From contig NC_081413.1 in the NCBI RefSeq assembly GCF_030272615.1, positions 441,777,038 to 441,841,037 of the forward strand: DNA of 64,000 nucleotides. The letters run 5' to 3'. Source of the DNA: Cryptomeria japonica (lineage: Eukaryota > Streptophyta > Pinopsida > Cupressales > Cupressaceae). Of the stretch, positions 46,738 to 58,277 are shown in pieces; positions within the stretch are counted from its first letter, which is position 1; each line of letters starts with the position of its first letter. Made by a program: the position numbers and the translations under genes. Below the pieces are notes generated by a model that saw only the letters and a program-made list of their open reading frames with translations, was not told the origin of the DNA and made no database searches.

Positions 46738-47797
46738 TGTTGGTATTTTGGTATGGTTTTGTCATTGATGTCAACACCTACTAAAACACAAGCACTTTGG
46801 AGATCCAACAACATTTACCGACAAGCAAGTAACTATTGCACATTTACTGGTATATGGTTCACCTGTAGGATATAATGATCACCGACACTTAGAATGGCAT
46901 GAAAGACACTTGGTATTATTGAAGACATCATATGGACATCTTATCTTAATGGATTAATCATTGGTATATTCATATTTGCATATTTGCTTTTACCGACAAA
47001 TAGGTCCAGGGTTACCTAGGGTTTCACTGACAGGTTTATCTTTTCCAGATCAGCATGGCACGCTATGGAGATGATTAATTATTGTTGTAAATGCATCAAG
47101 CCGACATGTTCAATCAGTTATTGCATTGGATATTATATTATTTGTAAAATGTCTTATTGTAATATCTTGTAGAGATGACCTACTAAAATTGGTCTTAGGT
47201 TATGGTATAAATGTAAGATCTTATTTGTAAGATCAAGCGTGGAATGTGAAAAAAGAATTGTGTGAAGGTATATGTGAGATTAAGCAATGCAATATATGCA
47301 GAAATCATTTGAAGGTGAAGATAGGTTTTTGTGAAAGCATATCAGCATTACACCGGTACTGAATCCAGCATATGAAGATGCTATTTTGTGCAATACATTC
47401 CTATTGGATTTAACCATCCAACTATAGTCAATGTGACTCCCATTTTGTGATTGAGCAGTGAGCTTTAGGATGTTGGCCTTTCTGCATGTGCAGACCCCAT
47501 TTATGTACACTTACTATCTGCAGTAGTATCATCTAATTGTGGGTAAGGTTTCCCACCATGGTTTTTCCCCTTACAGGGTTTCCACGTACAAATATTGGTG
47601 TCATGTGTTGTGGATAACTTTGTGTTTATGTTTCATGCATTAATCTTTACCGGTATAGCAATTAACTATTAAAACTATATACCGACATACTTAATTGGTT
47701 TATCGGTATTAATCATTAAGTTGGTTAAGTTGTTCTTGGTTTGAATTTATTAGACAACTGATTCACCCCCCCTCTTAGTTGTCTCTGGGACCTAACA
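46738..47797 (+). repeat. 3' LTR of element F
   Basis: 1060 bp, TGTTGGTATT ... GGACCTAACA, followed by aatat. By eye it differs from the 5' copy at a few percent of positions, more than the LTR pair of element E. Confidence 0.96.
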
Positions 47798-47802
47798 AAT
47801 AT

Positions 47803-48265
47803 ACTCTCAGAGGAAAGGGAAGGTGTAAATAGAAAAGACCAACTATATAGAAAAGAATATTCAGATCACAAATATGAATTGTTTCTAGGTGGTTTTTTCA
47901 GTCCAATTCAGTTAAAAGAGGAGAAGGTATGGCTAGAAGAGCTGGACCACAAATTGTCCCAAAGGGTTAATGAAATCATTAACACTGATGACACATCCTT
48001 GTTTGTCCAAACAATTGAAGAGATTGAAAAGGTGAAATCACATTATGGTTTCATAGAAATAGAAATTGGGCAATTAAGGGTCACTTGGAAAAGGCTAGAA
48101 GGAATGAAATAGAAGATTATTAGCTTTGCTTGGCCAAGTGATGACGTGTTCCAGGAGTGGAAGGATAAATATATCAGACAACAAGAAGATACTCCAAAGT
48201 AGATAGAAAAGGTTGCAGCAAAACAACAAATGGAAGAGGTCATTGATATTGAAAAAGACTTGTAA
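47803..48265 (+). pseudogene. LTR-encoded protein frame of element D, 3' LTR copy (tail)
   Basis: This continues exactly from 41114 once copia F and one duplication copy are removed. About 155 codons are charged and helical, including EEKVWLEELDHKLSQ and VQTIEEIEKVKSHYG. Stops are a TAG at about 48110, shared with the 5' LTR (11307), and one near 48199 that is a Gln codon in the 5' copy. The final TAA at 48263 is shared by both LTRs. The rest of the LTR to 49174 holds no gene. Confidence 0.75.
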
Positions 48266-49174
48266 CTATTTCTTGGAGAGTATTGCGGTTTGTAAAAAAC
48301 CTTTTTAGGAATGCCCGAAGCTTGTATGCATCCATAATGTTATAAATGGATAGCAAGACTAGTGTAAAAGGGATCACAAGAATTTTGTAAAGAAAATCTG
48401 GCAAAATACACTTAGCTTTTTCTGGTTTTAAGGAGATTGCTCTGAGTTATGTAATATTTTATAGGAATGAATATGCATACACAGATCAAAGTTTAGGACT
48501 AAAATTCCTTTGTCTTCTGGTGTGCATTCTTTAGTTTGCTGGTTTCATTTGGATAATCTAGGGTTGTTCGAATGAACATGGATTGTAAGGCAATCTTGTA
48601 GATATTATTTTTGGCTTTTCTCTTCAGGAGAGGGATTAAATGTGCATGAAATACTTCTGTCAGCAAGTCTATTGTTTGTTGCTATGAATATGATGAATTG
48701 TTTTAGTTGAATGGGAGAGGATCTATATATATGTTAGGCATGTATGGGATTCATAAAAGCCAAAATGACGAGATGTATATGAGTGTTTCATTTTGAGAAT
48801 TATTGTTTGATTTAGGTGACTCTGTAGCCCAAATAAGGCACTGGTATCAGATTGTAGGATCTCTTTCTATCTGTTCTTGAAGATCAATACTGAAAATGAA
48901 TGCAAGTTTTCCTTTAGTGTTTTAGTTTTATTGAGGTGATGAAGTCCACAGGTTTTTTATCACTGGTTTACTGTGGATCTCAGTTTTAAAGTGTGAAGAT
49001 ATTCACAGAAGGTATAACCACCTGAACTTTGGATAAGTTCAAAGTGTTGAAGGTTCTCAAAACCTTGTCATATGTTACTCTTGAGTTCCATTTCCCTGAT
49101 CTTTTCATGTGCAGACAAAGTTGATTTATTTCTTATAGGAAGGATAGAAGGGAAATCAAAATTTGAGACTAACA

Positions 49175-50570
49175 GGTTTTCATGAACAAATTGAATGAAG
49201 ATGGTTTTGTGGTTTGCAATAAAGCTAGGTTGGTTTGCAAAGGTTATGCATAAGAGGAAGGAGAAGACTATGGTGAGACTTTTGCACCATTGGCAAGACT
49301 GGAAGGTGTCAGAACTTTACTTGCATTTGCTGCACACAAGAAATTCAAGGTATACCAGATGGATGTTAAGTCAACATTTTTGAATGGGATACTTGAAGAA
49401 GAAGTATACATTGGGCAACCAGATGGTTATGCTCTGACTGATAAGGAAGACATGGTATGCAGATTGCATAAAGCTTTATATGGATTAAAGAAAACACCTA
49501 GAGCATGGTATGAAAGGCTTCATAGACATCTGATGAAGATAGGCTTTCTAAGAACTAGTGATGATAGTAACATTTATCTCAAATCTGAAGGAGATCAAAT
49601 ACTAGTCAGCGAAGTATTTATTGATGATATCTTATTTGGAGGTAATGATGACATGAGCAACAGTTTTGCAGATGAAATGAAAAATGAGTTTGAAATGTCT
49701 TTAGTGGGGGAAGTAAATTTTTTCATAGGCTTGCAAATACAACAAATGAAGAATGGTATTTTCATCACACTGTCTAAATATGTGAAAGAGATCTTGAAGA
49801 CATTTGGCATGAGTGACTATAAACTAGTTGGGACACCTATGGTTATAGGTTGTTAGTTGTCTAAAGAAGATGAGTCGAAATCTGTTGATGAGAAGGAATA
49901 CAGGTCAATGATTGGAAAATTGCATTATGTTGTTCACAACAGACTAGACATAGTTCATGCAGTTGGCATAGTTGCTAGATTTAAGAAGAATCCTAAGGAA
50001 ACACATATGATAACAACCAAAATAATTTTTAGATACTTGAAAGGTATTGTTGATTATGGGTTATGGTATCCGTATGGAGGAAATTTTGACTTGAAGGTGT
50101 ACACAGATGCAAATTGGGCAGGAAATATTGATGATCGGAAAAGCACAACCGGTGGAGCATTTTTTCTTGGAGGAAGGTTTGTCTGATGGAGTAGTACGAA
50201 GTAGAGTTGTAGCTTACAATCTACTACTGAAGCTGAGTATGTTGCAGCTTACATGAATTTCACATAGGCTATATGGATGAGGCACATTTTGGAAGGATTT
50301 AAGATGAAGATTTTAGAACCTATAAAGATTTTATGTGATAACACAAGTGCCATAAATATTTCAAAGAACCCTATTTTGCACGCATGAACCAAGCATATTG
50401 AATTGAAGTATCATTTCTTGAGGGAAAAAGTGTAGTGTAAAGATGTTATCTTGGAGCATGTTTCTACCAAGGGGCAACTTGCAGATAATTTTATTAAACC
50501 TCTGCCTAAGACTACTTTTGAGTATCTTAGATGTCAGTTAGGGGCTGTCCCTCTTCATAAAGTTAGTTAA
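49175..50570 (+). pseudogene. RT and RNase H of copia element C (after the D insertion)
   Basis: The frame resumes in RT after the duplication: FMNKLNEDG, LVCKGYA, ETFAPLARLEG, YQMDVKSTFLNG, the catalytic FIDDILFGG (49618-49644) and FFIGLQIQQ. RNase H follows with VYTDANWAG, DRKSTTGG, EAEYVAA and ILCDNTSAINIS, ending at the TAA at 50568. Stops include ones near 49252, 49854, 50184 and 50203 and several later. The main RT stretch 49290-49856 is open. Together with 5583-7454 this accounts for a whole copia pol. Confidence 0.92.
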
Positions 50571-50900
50571 GTATGATGTAGATTACAAGTCCTGGAGCTA
50601 CTTGAAAATTTTTATAGGAGGATTAGTGTAGAAGTGGATGTATTCCATAGGGGGAGAATCTAGTTATAGATTGTTGATGATGCACAGTGAAATTTAACAT
50701 TACATGTTTTACTTTCAATTTGGCATTGTTGTCAAAGGGGGAGAAGAATTATGTGATTATGGGAAGTAGAACCAGCAACAAGCTAAAGACACAATGAGCA
50801 TGGTGAATACTTGGTAATGTAAACTAGGATTCCTATTCACAATCACACAACAATCAATGGTGTTGATATTTTTATTACCATTAATGCCAAAGGGGGAGAT
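50571..50900 (+). other. 3' untranslated stretch and polypurine tract of element C
   Basis: No gene is visible. Purine strings gggggagaa occur near 50651 and 50738, and the tract AAAGGGGGAGA at 50889-50899 borders the 3' LTR. Confidence 0.8.
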
Positions 50901-52268
50901 TGTTGGCATTGGCATGAAGATTGCATTAATGATATGTTATGTTGTCATTGATGTCAATTGAACTGGTAATGATATTGTTGATATTGTTATAATATTGTTA
51001 CTATAAATGGTAGGAAGAATTTTTGAGGAGAACCGGTAACCGTTGTAAAGGTGTAAATCTTATCTATTGTTGTAATCGGTAAACCCTACCAGTTGTTTTT
51101 GATAAACCCTAACTGATTAAGTTTGGTGAATTGGTTATATTGGTTTATGATCTAATGATGAGCGGTAATGATGATGACACACATGGTTATTGTATGAAGA
51201 CAATTCCAAGAGATTTTGGCGAGTTGTTGTAATGGTTTTTGTCTAGGGAATGAGAAAATGTATTGCATCTAATGCAAAGCATGTGATGAGTTACTAAGTT
51301 CAATGAAGCGGTGATCAAGGAGTGATCAAGGTTTTCTTGATTGATGTGCAAAGATTGCTATGTAATCCAATGGTCATACTTGAACCGAATTTGTTTATAA
51401 TCTTGATGAGAGTTAGGTTTTTATTGTGTTACCGAACTGATTGATTTGTATTTAAGGTCATTGAAGTTGTTTAGTTTTAAGAGAGTTCGCAAAGAGATAG
51501 ACACAGTTGAGTTGAGTGTGTGGTTGCCTAACCAAATGTTGTATTTGTAGTTTGAGTAAAGGTTGATAGTAGCATGAAATGAATCTAATCAAGCAAGTGT
51601 AATGCTATTCAGACATATTAGCAAACTCCTATTGTTTTCTAACAATTTCAACAGAATTGAAATCCCCTAACCGGGTAAGCTCTAACAAGCTTGGTGCTAT
51701 TCAAATCCTCTAACAAGGTAGTCCATTATATTGTATTTTAAAATCCTCTACCGAGGTTACTTCTTACAGGGTATTGATTCTAACAAGGCATTTGTAGTCA
51801 ATCCCTTAACCGGGTGATTCCTAACGGGATCAGTTCTTAACAAGACTTTTTGTAAAGATTTAACATGCTAGGCTCCTAACAGTGAGAACTTCAGAAGAGT
51901 TCATATATTATCTTGTAAGTCTCATCTCACCATGGTTTTTACCTATTTGGGTTTCCACTTCAAAAATATTTGTGTCAAGTGGTGAATTTTTTTGTGGTTA
52001 TGTTTTCATGGTCGATTTACTTAACTACTTACTTATTTTTGGATAAGTCATGATGACCAGTAGTATTGAGATATGAAGAAGTTGTTTACTATTAACTTGC
52101 TGTAATAGACAATTGGTTTATCTTATAATTTTTTATCTTGATAGATTTATTATTGTAAGTTTTCTTTGAGAGATTGATTGGTGAAGTTTGTTATCAATTT
52201 TTCTATCTACTGATTCACCCCCCCCTCTTAGTAGTTGACTGGATACTTATTCTTTCATCGTACCATCA
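50901..52268 (+). repeat. 3' LTR of element C
   Basis: It starts TGTTGGCATT and ends ...CCATCA, 1368 bp against 1367 in the 5' copy, followed by the duplication gtttc. The C-run and CTCTTAGTAG motif lie near 52217. Confidence 0.95.
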
Positions 52269-52273
52269 GTTTC

Positions 52274-53156
52274 TTAGGATGAGGGGGGAAGAAAGGGAAG
52301 TGGGAAGAAAATTGGGATCTTTCTTTTTGGCACAAGCATTAAATGTGTGATATATTTTAGAACCATAGTTTTGTTCTAGTTGCCTTTCCATATCACCTGT
52401 TTCACATATGCAATTTGCAAATTTTTGGATATTAGAAAGTTTTTTGGGCTTAGGCTTCTTATAACTAGAAACATGGATGGAATTGACTTGATTAGTTTTT
52501 TTACTCTCCAAGGATATATATTTAGGAGGGAGAGCATCAAGGAAATTGTTAATGAGAAGGACAAACATAACTCATTAATACTTCATCTATAGTAGAAAAT
52601 TCATTGAAATGAAAAGAGAAATGGTATCACTAGGAAAGGTAGTGACAATATCATCCACTTGAACCAAATGATCCTCATGGGGGAGGTACATTTTAGGAGA
52701 AATAGGAACATCAATCTTCAAAACTTCATCCTCACAAGGGAGAGTTTTGAAAGAAGTGTTCATAATCTCTTTTTGCACCAATGTTCCCTCATTGGTAGGA
52801 CCAAATTTGGGAGAGGATAAATCATTACCCATCAATACTTTTTCTCTAGGAGAGATACCATGTATGGATGATAATATAGCATTAAAGAAGGTGTTTATGA
52901 TATCATCCTCTTCCTCTAGGATATCCTTATGGGAGAAACACATTTTAGGAGAAATATCAACATCATTCCTTAAAAATTCATCCTTAGAAGGGAAAGTTTT
53001 GAAGGAAGTGTGAATGATTCTTTTTGGCACTAAAATATTCTCATGGTTAGGAGGATCCTTAGGAGAGGGATAGAGTGAAACAAGAGAGGGTAATCCATTA
53101 TTACATATATGAAATAAAAGCATCATGGAACTAATCAAATGAAAACAAAATGACAA
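52274..53156 (-). pseudogene. Gypsy fragment B, upstream part (gag-protease linker)
   Basis: On the minus strand this is the N-terminal side of the protease fragment at 2074-3303, rejoined when copia C is removed. Two pieces are open: 53156-52587 (189 codons) and 52568-52266 (100 codons, overlapping the LTR edge by a few bases). The first contains two imperfect copies of a segment with TSFKTxPxxDE followed by ISPKMxxxHED, about 90 residues apart. I see no catalytic motif. Assignment rests on continuity with the protease part and on the target duplication, not on a domain. Confidence 0.55.
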
Positions 53157-54249
53157 TAATTTACTTTTTCAAATGATTGTTGAACACTAAAATTTCTCCT
53201 AGGAAAACAACCTTATGGGAAACTCAGTGATGGGTGACCTACACATTTTTAGTGAGTAACCTTCAAGATTTTAGAAGCCGACTCTTCATTTGTTAGGAGA
53301 GGAAAGAAAATCTATTCTAAAGCGATGCACTGAATCGGTTTCTCTGTCAAACTAAAATGGCAAAGAGAACTTCATATACATGTCATTCTAATGCCCATTA
53401 AACAATCTACATGCCCTAAACATTAATCAAGATACATTCAAATATTTCTTTAACATAAAGAAACATACACAAAGTATGTACTAGATAAAGAGTATGAAAC
53501 ATGATTTAATCAGTAGAGTTTTAACCATACATTACTAAATTCATGGGAGAATTTGGAGATGCACACAAAACTATTAATGCACACCAAATAAAATAATCCT
53601 AGAGGCTACAAGAACAATTTGATTATCTTAATTCAGAAATGCAACAACAAATTTGAGGCTGAATTCCTGCCTAGAAAACTTGTCTCTGTATCTTCTTAGT
53701 CAAAAGTTCCAAACCCTTAGCAAAAAATAATATTGAAATTATTATAGGGCCATGCTTAACAGCCTGACATTAGATAACAAGAAAAGCATCTTGAAAATGT
53801 GCTGCTAACAACACCATCATAATCTTCGAAAACAACAAGGAGTGTGAAAGAAAAAAATGCTTTCAGCATCTAGCACAACTGCCCCCAACCTCTTGTCAAT
53901 TGGATCAAAAAATAGTTTGCAACCATTTCTCCAACTGTTTGTCATTTGAGAAAGATGCCCCACTCTCTGGCAGTCAAATATAGGGAACTTTCCAACCATG
54001 ATTATGAAAGACACCTGGTAGTAGGATAGAGAGACCCAGGTCTTGACTAAACTGTAATTCATAACCTCCTCGAGAGCTGCCACGCGTTACAACAACTTAT
54101 TTTAAAACCGCGAGCATAGCATCGTAGTGGGAAAATAAAATCATTGCTACGCATCAGCTAATCATGGTTGAACAAAGAGAAAAGGAGTCCTTTGAGGACA
54201 TGCGTTGTGCAAACATGTGGCAGGTGTGAGCGAGATGAGAACAAAACTA
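53157..54249. other. Region without a supported gene
   Basis: AT-rich sequence. Short frames exist on the minus strand (for example 54083-53817), but no motif is recognisable. It may belong to the old gypsy copy B. Confidence 0.4.
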
Positions 54250-56637
54250 TGCAAGCAAAGAAAGGAGGCATAAACTTAGACAAAATAAAGGATACCACTA
54301 TTAATGAATGGCGTGGATAAATAAGTCCATAGTTTCTTGGCGACTTCTAGGGTAATCCTGCCTGTGGGATGTCGATACCCAAATTTTTTGGTTTACAAAC
54401 TAGACTTATGCCTCTGCTTTGAAAAGTTTGTCAAAAACTTGCTACAAAGCAAGCCAATCATCCTTTGAGGGCAGAGTTCGAGTCTTGAGGGCCTGATAAT
54501 TTTGATTCAGTTCGATGACTTCCTTGAAAGGAAAACTATTTAACTCCTTGTGGGTGAACTCAAATAAATTTAGGAGCCAGGCTAATGGATGGATCAAATT
54601 TTCCACTTTTCCGGCCTCAGGTGGTTTTCTCAAAGCTTGGAGGAATAACCAATCCTGCTGCTGCTATACCACTAGGTTCAAAACCTTCTTGGAACTCATG
54701 AGTGACATACCAGAGAGGAAAGGTGAAGGTAGGCTGATATTTGTGGAACTTTCAAAATGCTCCTTTATGAAAGTGGCTGAGGACCTCAAAGTTGAAAATC
54801 TTGATGCAGCCTGTGTTGCTAGCTTATTACAATTGAGGAACCCATTAGCCTATTGGGCCACTTCTTTGCGATCTTCAATTCCTACAGTCGCTAACTCTTG
54901 GTCATAAGTAACATATAACTAATTTACCAACTTCTGAGCCTTAGGAATTTTAGGTGCAACGGATTGCACCATTTGTTCAATAATGATACTATTTTCAACA
55001 CACAAGGAGTGGGAGTCTGTTAAAAACTTCAAAGCTGACTCCAAAGAGGGAATGAATTGCTTTATTTTCTCCCAATATGAGGTATCAAGTTCCTGTATTA
55101 TGGGAGTGAAATCTGTGAGAGTAGGAGGGGGTGCTAAAGGCATTGAAAGGTGCTCCACTTCGGCTTCTTTAGATTCTATTGTCTCTTGCAATTCCTTTAT
55201 TTTCCCTGCTGAATCAGTCACTTGATGTTAAAACACCACTATCCTAGTGTGTTTATCTTGTACCTCCTCTTACAACCGATTATTGATCGCTCACTCATTC
55301 TCCAAAGCCACCTTTGAATTTTGGAGTTCTTTCTCAAACTGGGCTTGCTTTTCTCAGAATTCCTATAGAGCCTAATCTTTTACTTTTCTTTCTTCCTCAA
55401 GGAGGGCTTGCACATTGGTTAGGTCCTAATGATATTGATCCTTTTCCCTAATAGCATCCTACAATTGTGTCTAGATATGAGTTACATTAGGAGCACCTTT
55501 TTGAACTTGTAGAAGTTCTTTCTCCTTGTACAATTCGTTGGTCAACCTATTCTTTGTGGATTTATCCACTTATAACTGGCCTATCATAAGATTCAATGAA
55601 TTTTGAAGCCTCTCTTTTTTTGAGTCCTCTCCTACAAAATTGTTTACTGAAGGTGGGTGACTTTCGCTTCCTTGTCTTTTCCTTCTTTTTGCAATCGTTC
55701 ATTTGTAGCCTGCACTCTCTCCAATTCAACTGTGAGTTTATCTAGGCATTGAGTACACTTCAAATAGTCAGATGACACTACTTTCTATGTCTCATCCATG
55801 AGTTCCACTATATCTTGTGGATGGGCCTACTTCAAATCAAAGATGATGATATGCACTGCATAATCTCTGGGCTGCATTTGACCTGTCGGCTTAACAATGC
55901 TCGGTGTCATAGCTACAAATAACAAGTTTTCATGATCTTCCCTATATAGTGTTTGTATGGAAGGCTTGATAGGCTTCTGAGAGTCCTTTGCTTTTCTTTT
56001 CTGTGCCCTCTAAGCTCGAATGAGCTTGGAAAAATCTGCATGCTACATGAATTCTAATTGGGAAGGAATCATTTGTTCTATGAAAGGAGCCCCAAGTGGA
56101 AGAAAAATGGAATTGGGGCTAAAATGGTTTGCAACTAAGCTTAAGTTGGAAAAGTGAGAGAAGTAGGGGAGAAAAAAGGGATTTCTGGTAACACGCCAGC
56201 AAGGGAGGAAAACAACTGTCCAACACTTGATGACATAGCAAAGATGTAACTGGCAAATCCTAAAGCGCACGCTACAAAATACACATCTATTGATTGACTT
56301 GGAGTTTGAGAAAAATGAGAAGCATTTACTATTATGCAAAAAGAGGCGACACTAGGAGGGGTGGATGCAACAAGGCTAGTGGATACTGAGATTGATTGGG
56401 ATTGCATAGTAGCTGAGGAATATATAACTATGGCCTGGGAACTAGATGTAGTAGCGGGTGCAAATGAAGATGAGGATGTTGGTGAAACAAGACATTGAGA
56501 AGAAAGAAGGGAGGGAGAAAAGTGTACCCAAGTTGAAATGTTGTCGATGCAACTAGGGCTTGTGATGCTATAGGTACCTGCGTCTGAGAACTCTTGGGAA
56601 CATTAGCTGTGTTATGCTTCTTCTTCTAGGGAGCCAT
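54250..56637 (-). pseudogene. Decayed long coiled-coil frame of unknown function
   Basis: A minus-strand frame opens with ATG at 56637 (MAP, stop, KKKHNTANVPKSSQ). It continues as Lys/Glu/Gln-rich helical sequence to about 54300 with many stops and some frame changes. Readable pieces include a heptad-rich stretch near 55740-55600, and 55221-54919 with a coil, a Pro-rich linker (APPPTLT) and a helical part. A further piece spans 54633-54442. No enzyme motif is seen. The plan of a MAP-basic start, coil, Pro-rich linker and helical tail is like the LTR-encoded frame of element D. I could not align them convincingly, so kinship is only a suggestion. Copia G inserted about 50 bases upstream of its ATG. 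Confidence 0.45.
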
Positions 56638-56686
56638 GCCAACACTTCAAGGACTCTATGGATGGGACGTCTTGCTGGATCATTTC

Positions 56687-57943
56687 TGTTAGGATAACCG
56701 GTGAACAACTGAGAGGGGGGGAGTGAATCAGCTATAAACAAATTATAACTTTTAATCCACTTATAACCTTTAATCAAATTAAGTACCGGTAAAGCAGAAC
56801 TAGATATTGGTAAGCAATACAACTTAAGAATTAAATAGATAATCAATGCAAAGCAACCATAACACATAGCACCATGATTTGTACATGGAAAACCCAGAAA
56901 GGGAAAAACCACGATGGGAAGCCTACCCACAGTTAGATAATACTTCTACAGAAAGTATGTGTTACAATGAGGGGCCTACACTTACAGGAAGGCACACTAC
57001 CTAGAGTGTACTGCTCATTACAAAAGAGTCTCACTTACTATAGAGAGGCAACAACCATCTCAAGATAAATGGACAACAATCCAATAGAGTGAACTACCAA
57101 AGATAACATCTACCATGCCTGATTATAGTCTTAGTTAAGCTCAATACCGGAGGCCTTTGACATCTTAATCCCAATTTGATCACCTATGATCGCCCAAATC
57201 TCCTTGGCATATGATATTGCATTCCAAGACTGCTACTACTTATTCCATTCCCATACCATGATCTATAATGAGATCTTACATCATTTTATACCAACCCTAA
57301 GGCCTAAACCAATTAGGTCAGCAACCTAAAAGATATTAAAATAAAATCATTACATAAATCCATATTACAATGATATGCCATGTCGGCTTAAGACCAAAAC
57401 AACAATAACAAATCCATAAAACATACCAAAACATCCCAGTAATGTGTATAGTACACGTTAACATGATACTGGTCCATAACCTAGATAGGTACCAGACCTA
57501 TTCTGGGTCCACCATGCCAAAGCAATGTTTTCAAGTAGTTAAAGCATGATCAAAGAATATCTTCAGCATCCTAAAATCCATTTAGAAGTTGCACCAACAC
57601 CAATTATGCCTCCTATCAAGATTTCTCAGTGAGAGCTCTACCGATAAAGCCTTAAAATAGTGTTGGTAAGGGTTTACCAGAGTGTGTGATAGCATCTGAT
57701 TACCAAGTCCATACCATCTAACCAAGATATGCTCCAGAAGCACATATCACATGTAGCCAATCACATCCAATAGATCCAAACATGTCGGAAGTGTCCAACA
57801 GATAGTCTCTTCTATCGGTAATACTAGATCTTCTACCGGTAACCAAAACTTGTCTGCCAGTAACCAACCATAACAGCTAGTGTTGACATCAATGACAAAA
57901 AATCAATGCAACACATAATCAATTCATCCAATAATGCCAACCA
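56687..57943 (-). repeat. 3' LTR of element G
   Basis: 1257 bp. The inner edge is next to the purine tract at 57944. In element orientation it starts TGGTTGGCATT, one base different in pattern from the TGTTGGCATT of related LTRs. It matches 63150-63857 closely. Confidence 0.88.
57281..57290 (-). promoter_or_regulatory. TATA-like box in the LTR of element G
   Basis: The minus strand reads TATAAAATGA. The same string is in the other LTR near 63726. It lies in a plausible position about 600 bases from the LTR end. Confidence 0.45.
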
Positions 57944-57954
57944 TCTCCCCCTTT
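57944..57954 (-). other. Polypurine tract of element G
   Basis: The minus strand reads AAAGGGGGAGA directly before the LTR. The 3' untranslated stretch 57955-58277 holds no gene but has two more such purine strings (near 58110 and 58190). Confidence 0.85.
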
Positions 57955-58277
57955 AGCATTGATGACAACACTAGATGTGAAAAACATCTAAGTATCAAGA
58001 AATGCCAAACAAGTCTCTCGCTGTGGAAGACAACCAACAATCTCCTGAATATCAATAACTCCCCCCTAATGTATACAACTCCTTTTCTTATTTTTCACAT
58101 CAATATATCTTCCCCTTTGACATCAATACCATAAATTTAACAAAAATATCAAAGCAAGAATATAAACCTCTGTATCTCAAAGTTGACTACTCCCCCTGAG
58201 TAGTAGCACCACTCATCAGTGCCAAAATGAATAATGTCTCTTATAATGCATGTTGGACTGATGACAAATTGCGTCAA

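Larger units (their letters stand above)
41115..47797 (+). mobile_element. Copia retrotransposon F in the 3' LTR of element D
   Basis: A complete copia element of 6,683 bp with LTRs of 1060 bp each (41115-42174 and 46738-47797) and the duplication aatat (41110-41114 and 47798-47802). The 5' LTR of D shows the empty site (atgaatatactctgag near 10988). Order is iMet primer site, gag, protease, integrase, RT, RNase H, purine tract. Coding sequence is broken by a few stops, one frameshift near 44590 and a small deletion near 45720. It is closely related to copia G. Confidence 0.96.
7455..49174 (+). mobile_element. Giant-LTR gypsy retrotransposon D with LTR-encoded frame
   Basis: A Ty3/gypsy element flanked by the 5-bp duplication ggttt (7450-7454 and 49175-49179), inserted into the RT of copia C. 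LTRs are 7455-12372 and 35850-49174. The second holds copia F. Internal order is primer site, gag, protease, archaeal-type RNase H, RT, RNase H, integrase, with gag interrupted by element E at 13806. Without E and F the element is about 18.8 kb. Unusual points are the LTR size (about 6.6 kb intact), a long protein frame inside the LTR, and an extra RNase H before RT. It is decayed by stops and a few frameshifts. It belongs with dual-RNase-H (Tat-like) gypsy elements, but I cannot place its lineage. Confidence 0.93.
35850..49174 (+). repeat. 3' LTR of element D, split by copia F
   Basis: It starts TGTTATCACTG and ends GAGACTAACA next to the duplication ggttt. Without copia F and one copy of its aatat duplication the LTR is about 6.6 kb, and it keeps the 1.7 kb missing from the 5' LTR. 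It holds the tandem repeats (36230-37640), the long reading frame (37948-41114 with 47803-48265) and the TATATATA motif near 48723. Confidence 0.93.
3309..52268 (+). mobile_element. Copia retrotransposon C, split by element D
   Basis: A copia element with LTRs at 3309-4675 and 50901-52268, flanked by the 5-bp duplication gtttc (3304-3308 and 52269-52273). Its own length is about 7.2 kb once the nested 41.7 kb is removed. Internal order is tRNA-iMet primer site, gag, protease, integrase, RT and RNase H, which is the copia order. It entered gypsy fragment B and was itself interrupted within RT by element D at 7455. Many stops and frameshifts show it is dead. The LTRs differ visibly at several percent of positions. 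Confidence 0.95.

Noticed and set aside
46500-46875. Frames on both strands downstream of RNase H in copia F, considered as an env-like gene
   Set aside because: They are short, run across the purine tract into the LTR, and have no signal peptide or membrane segment that would support an envelope.
56568-56930. 120-codon minus-strand frame crossing the LTR edge of copia G
   Set aside because: It joins LTR sequence to the start of the coiled-coil frame in a different frame. It is a chance fusion.
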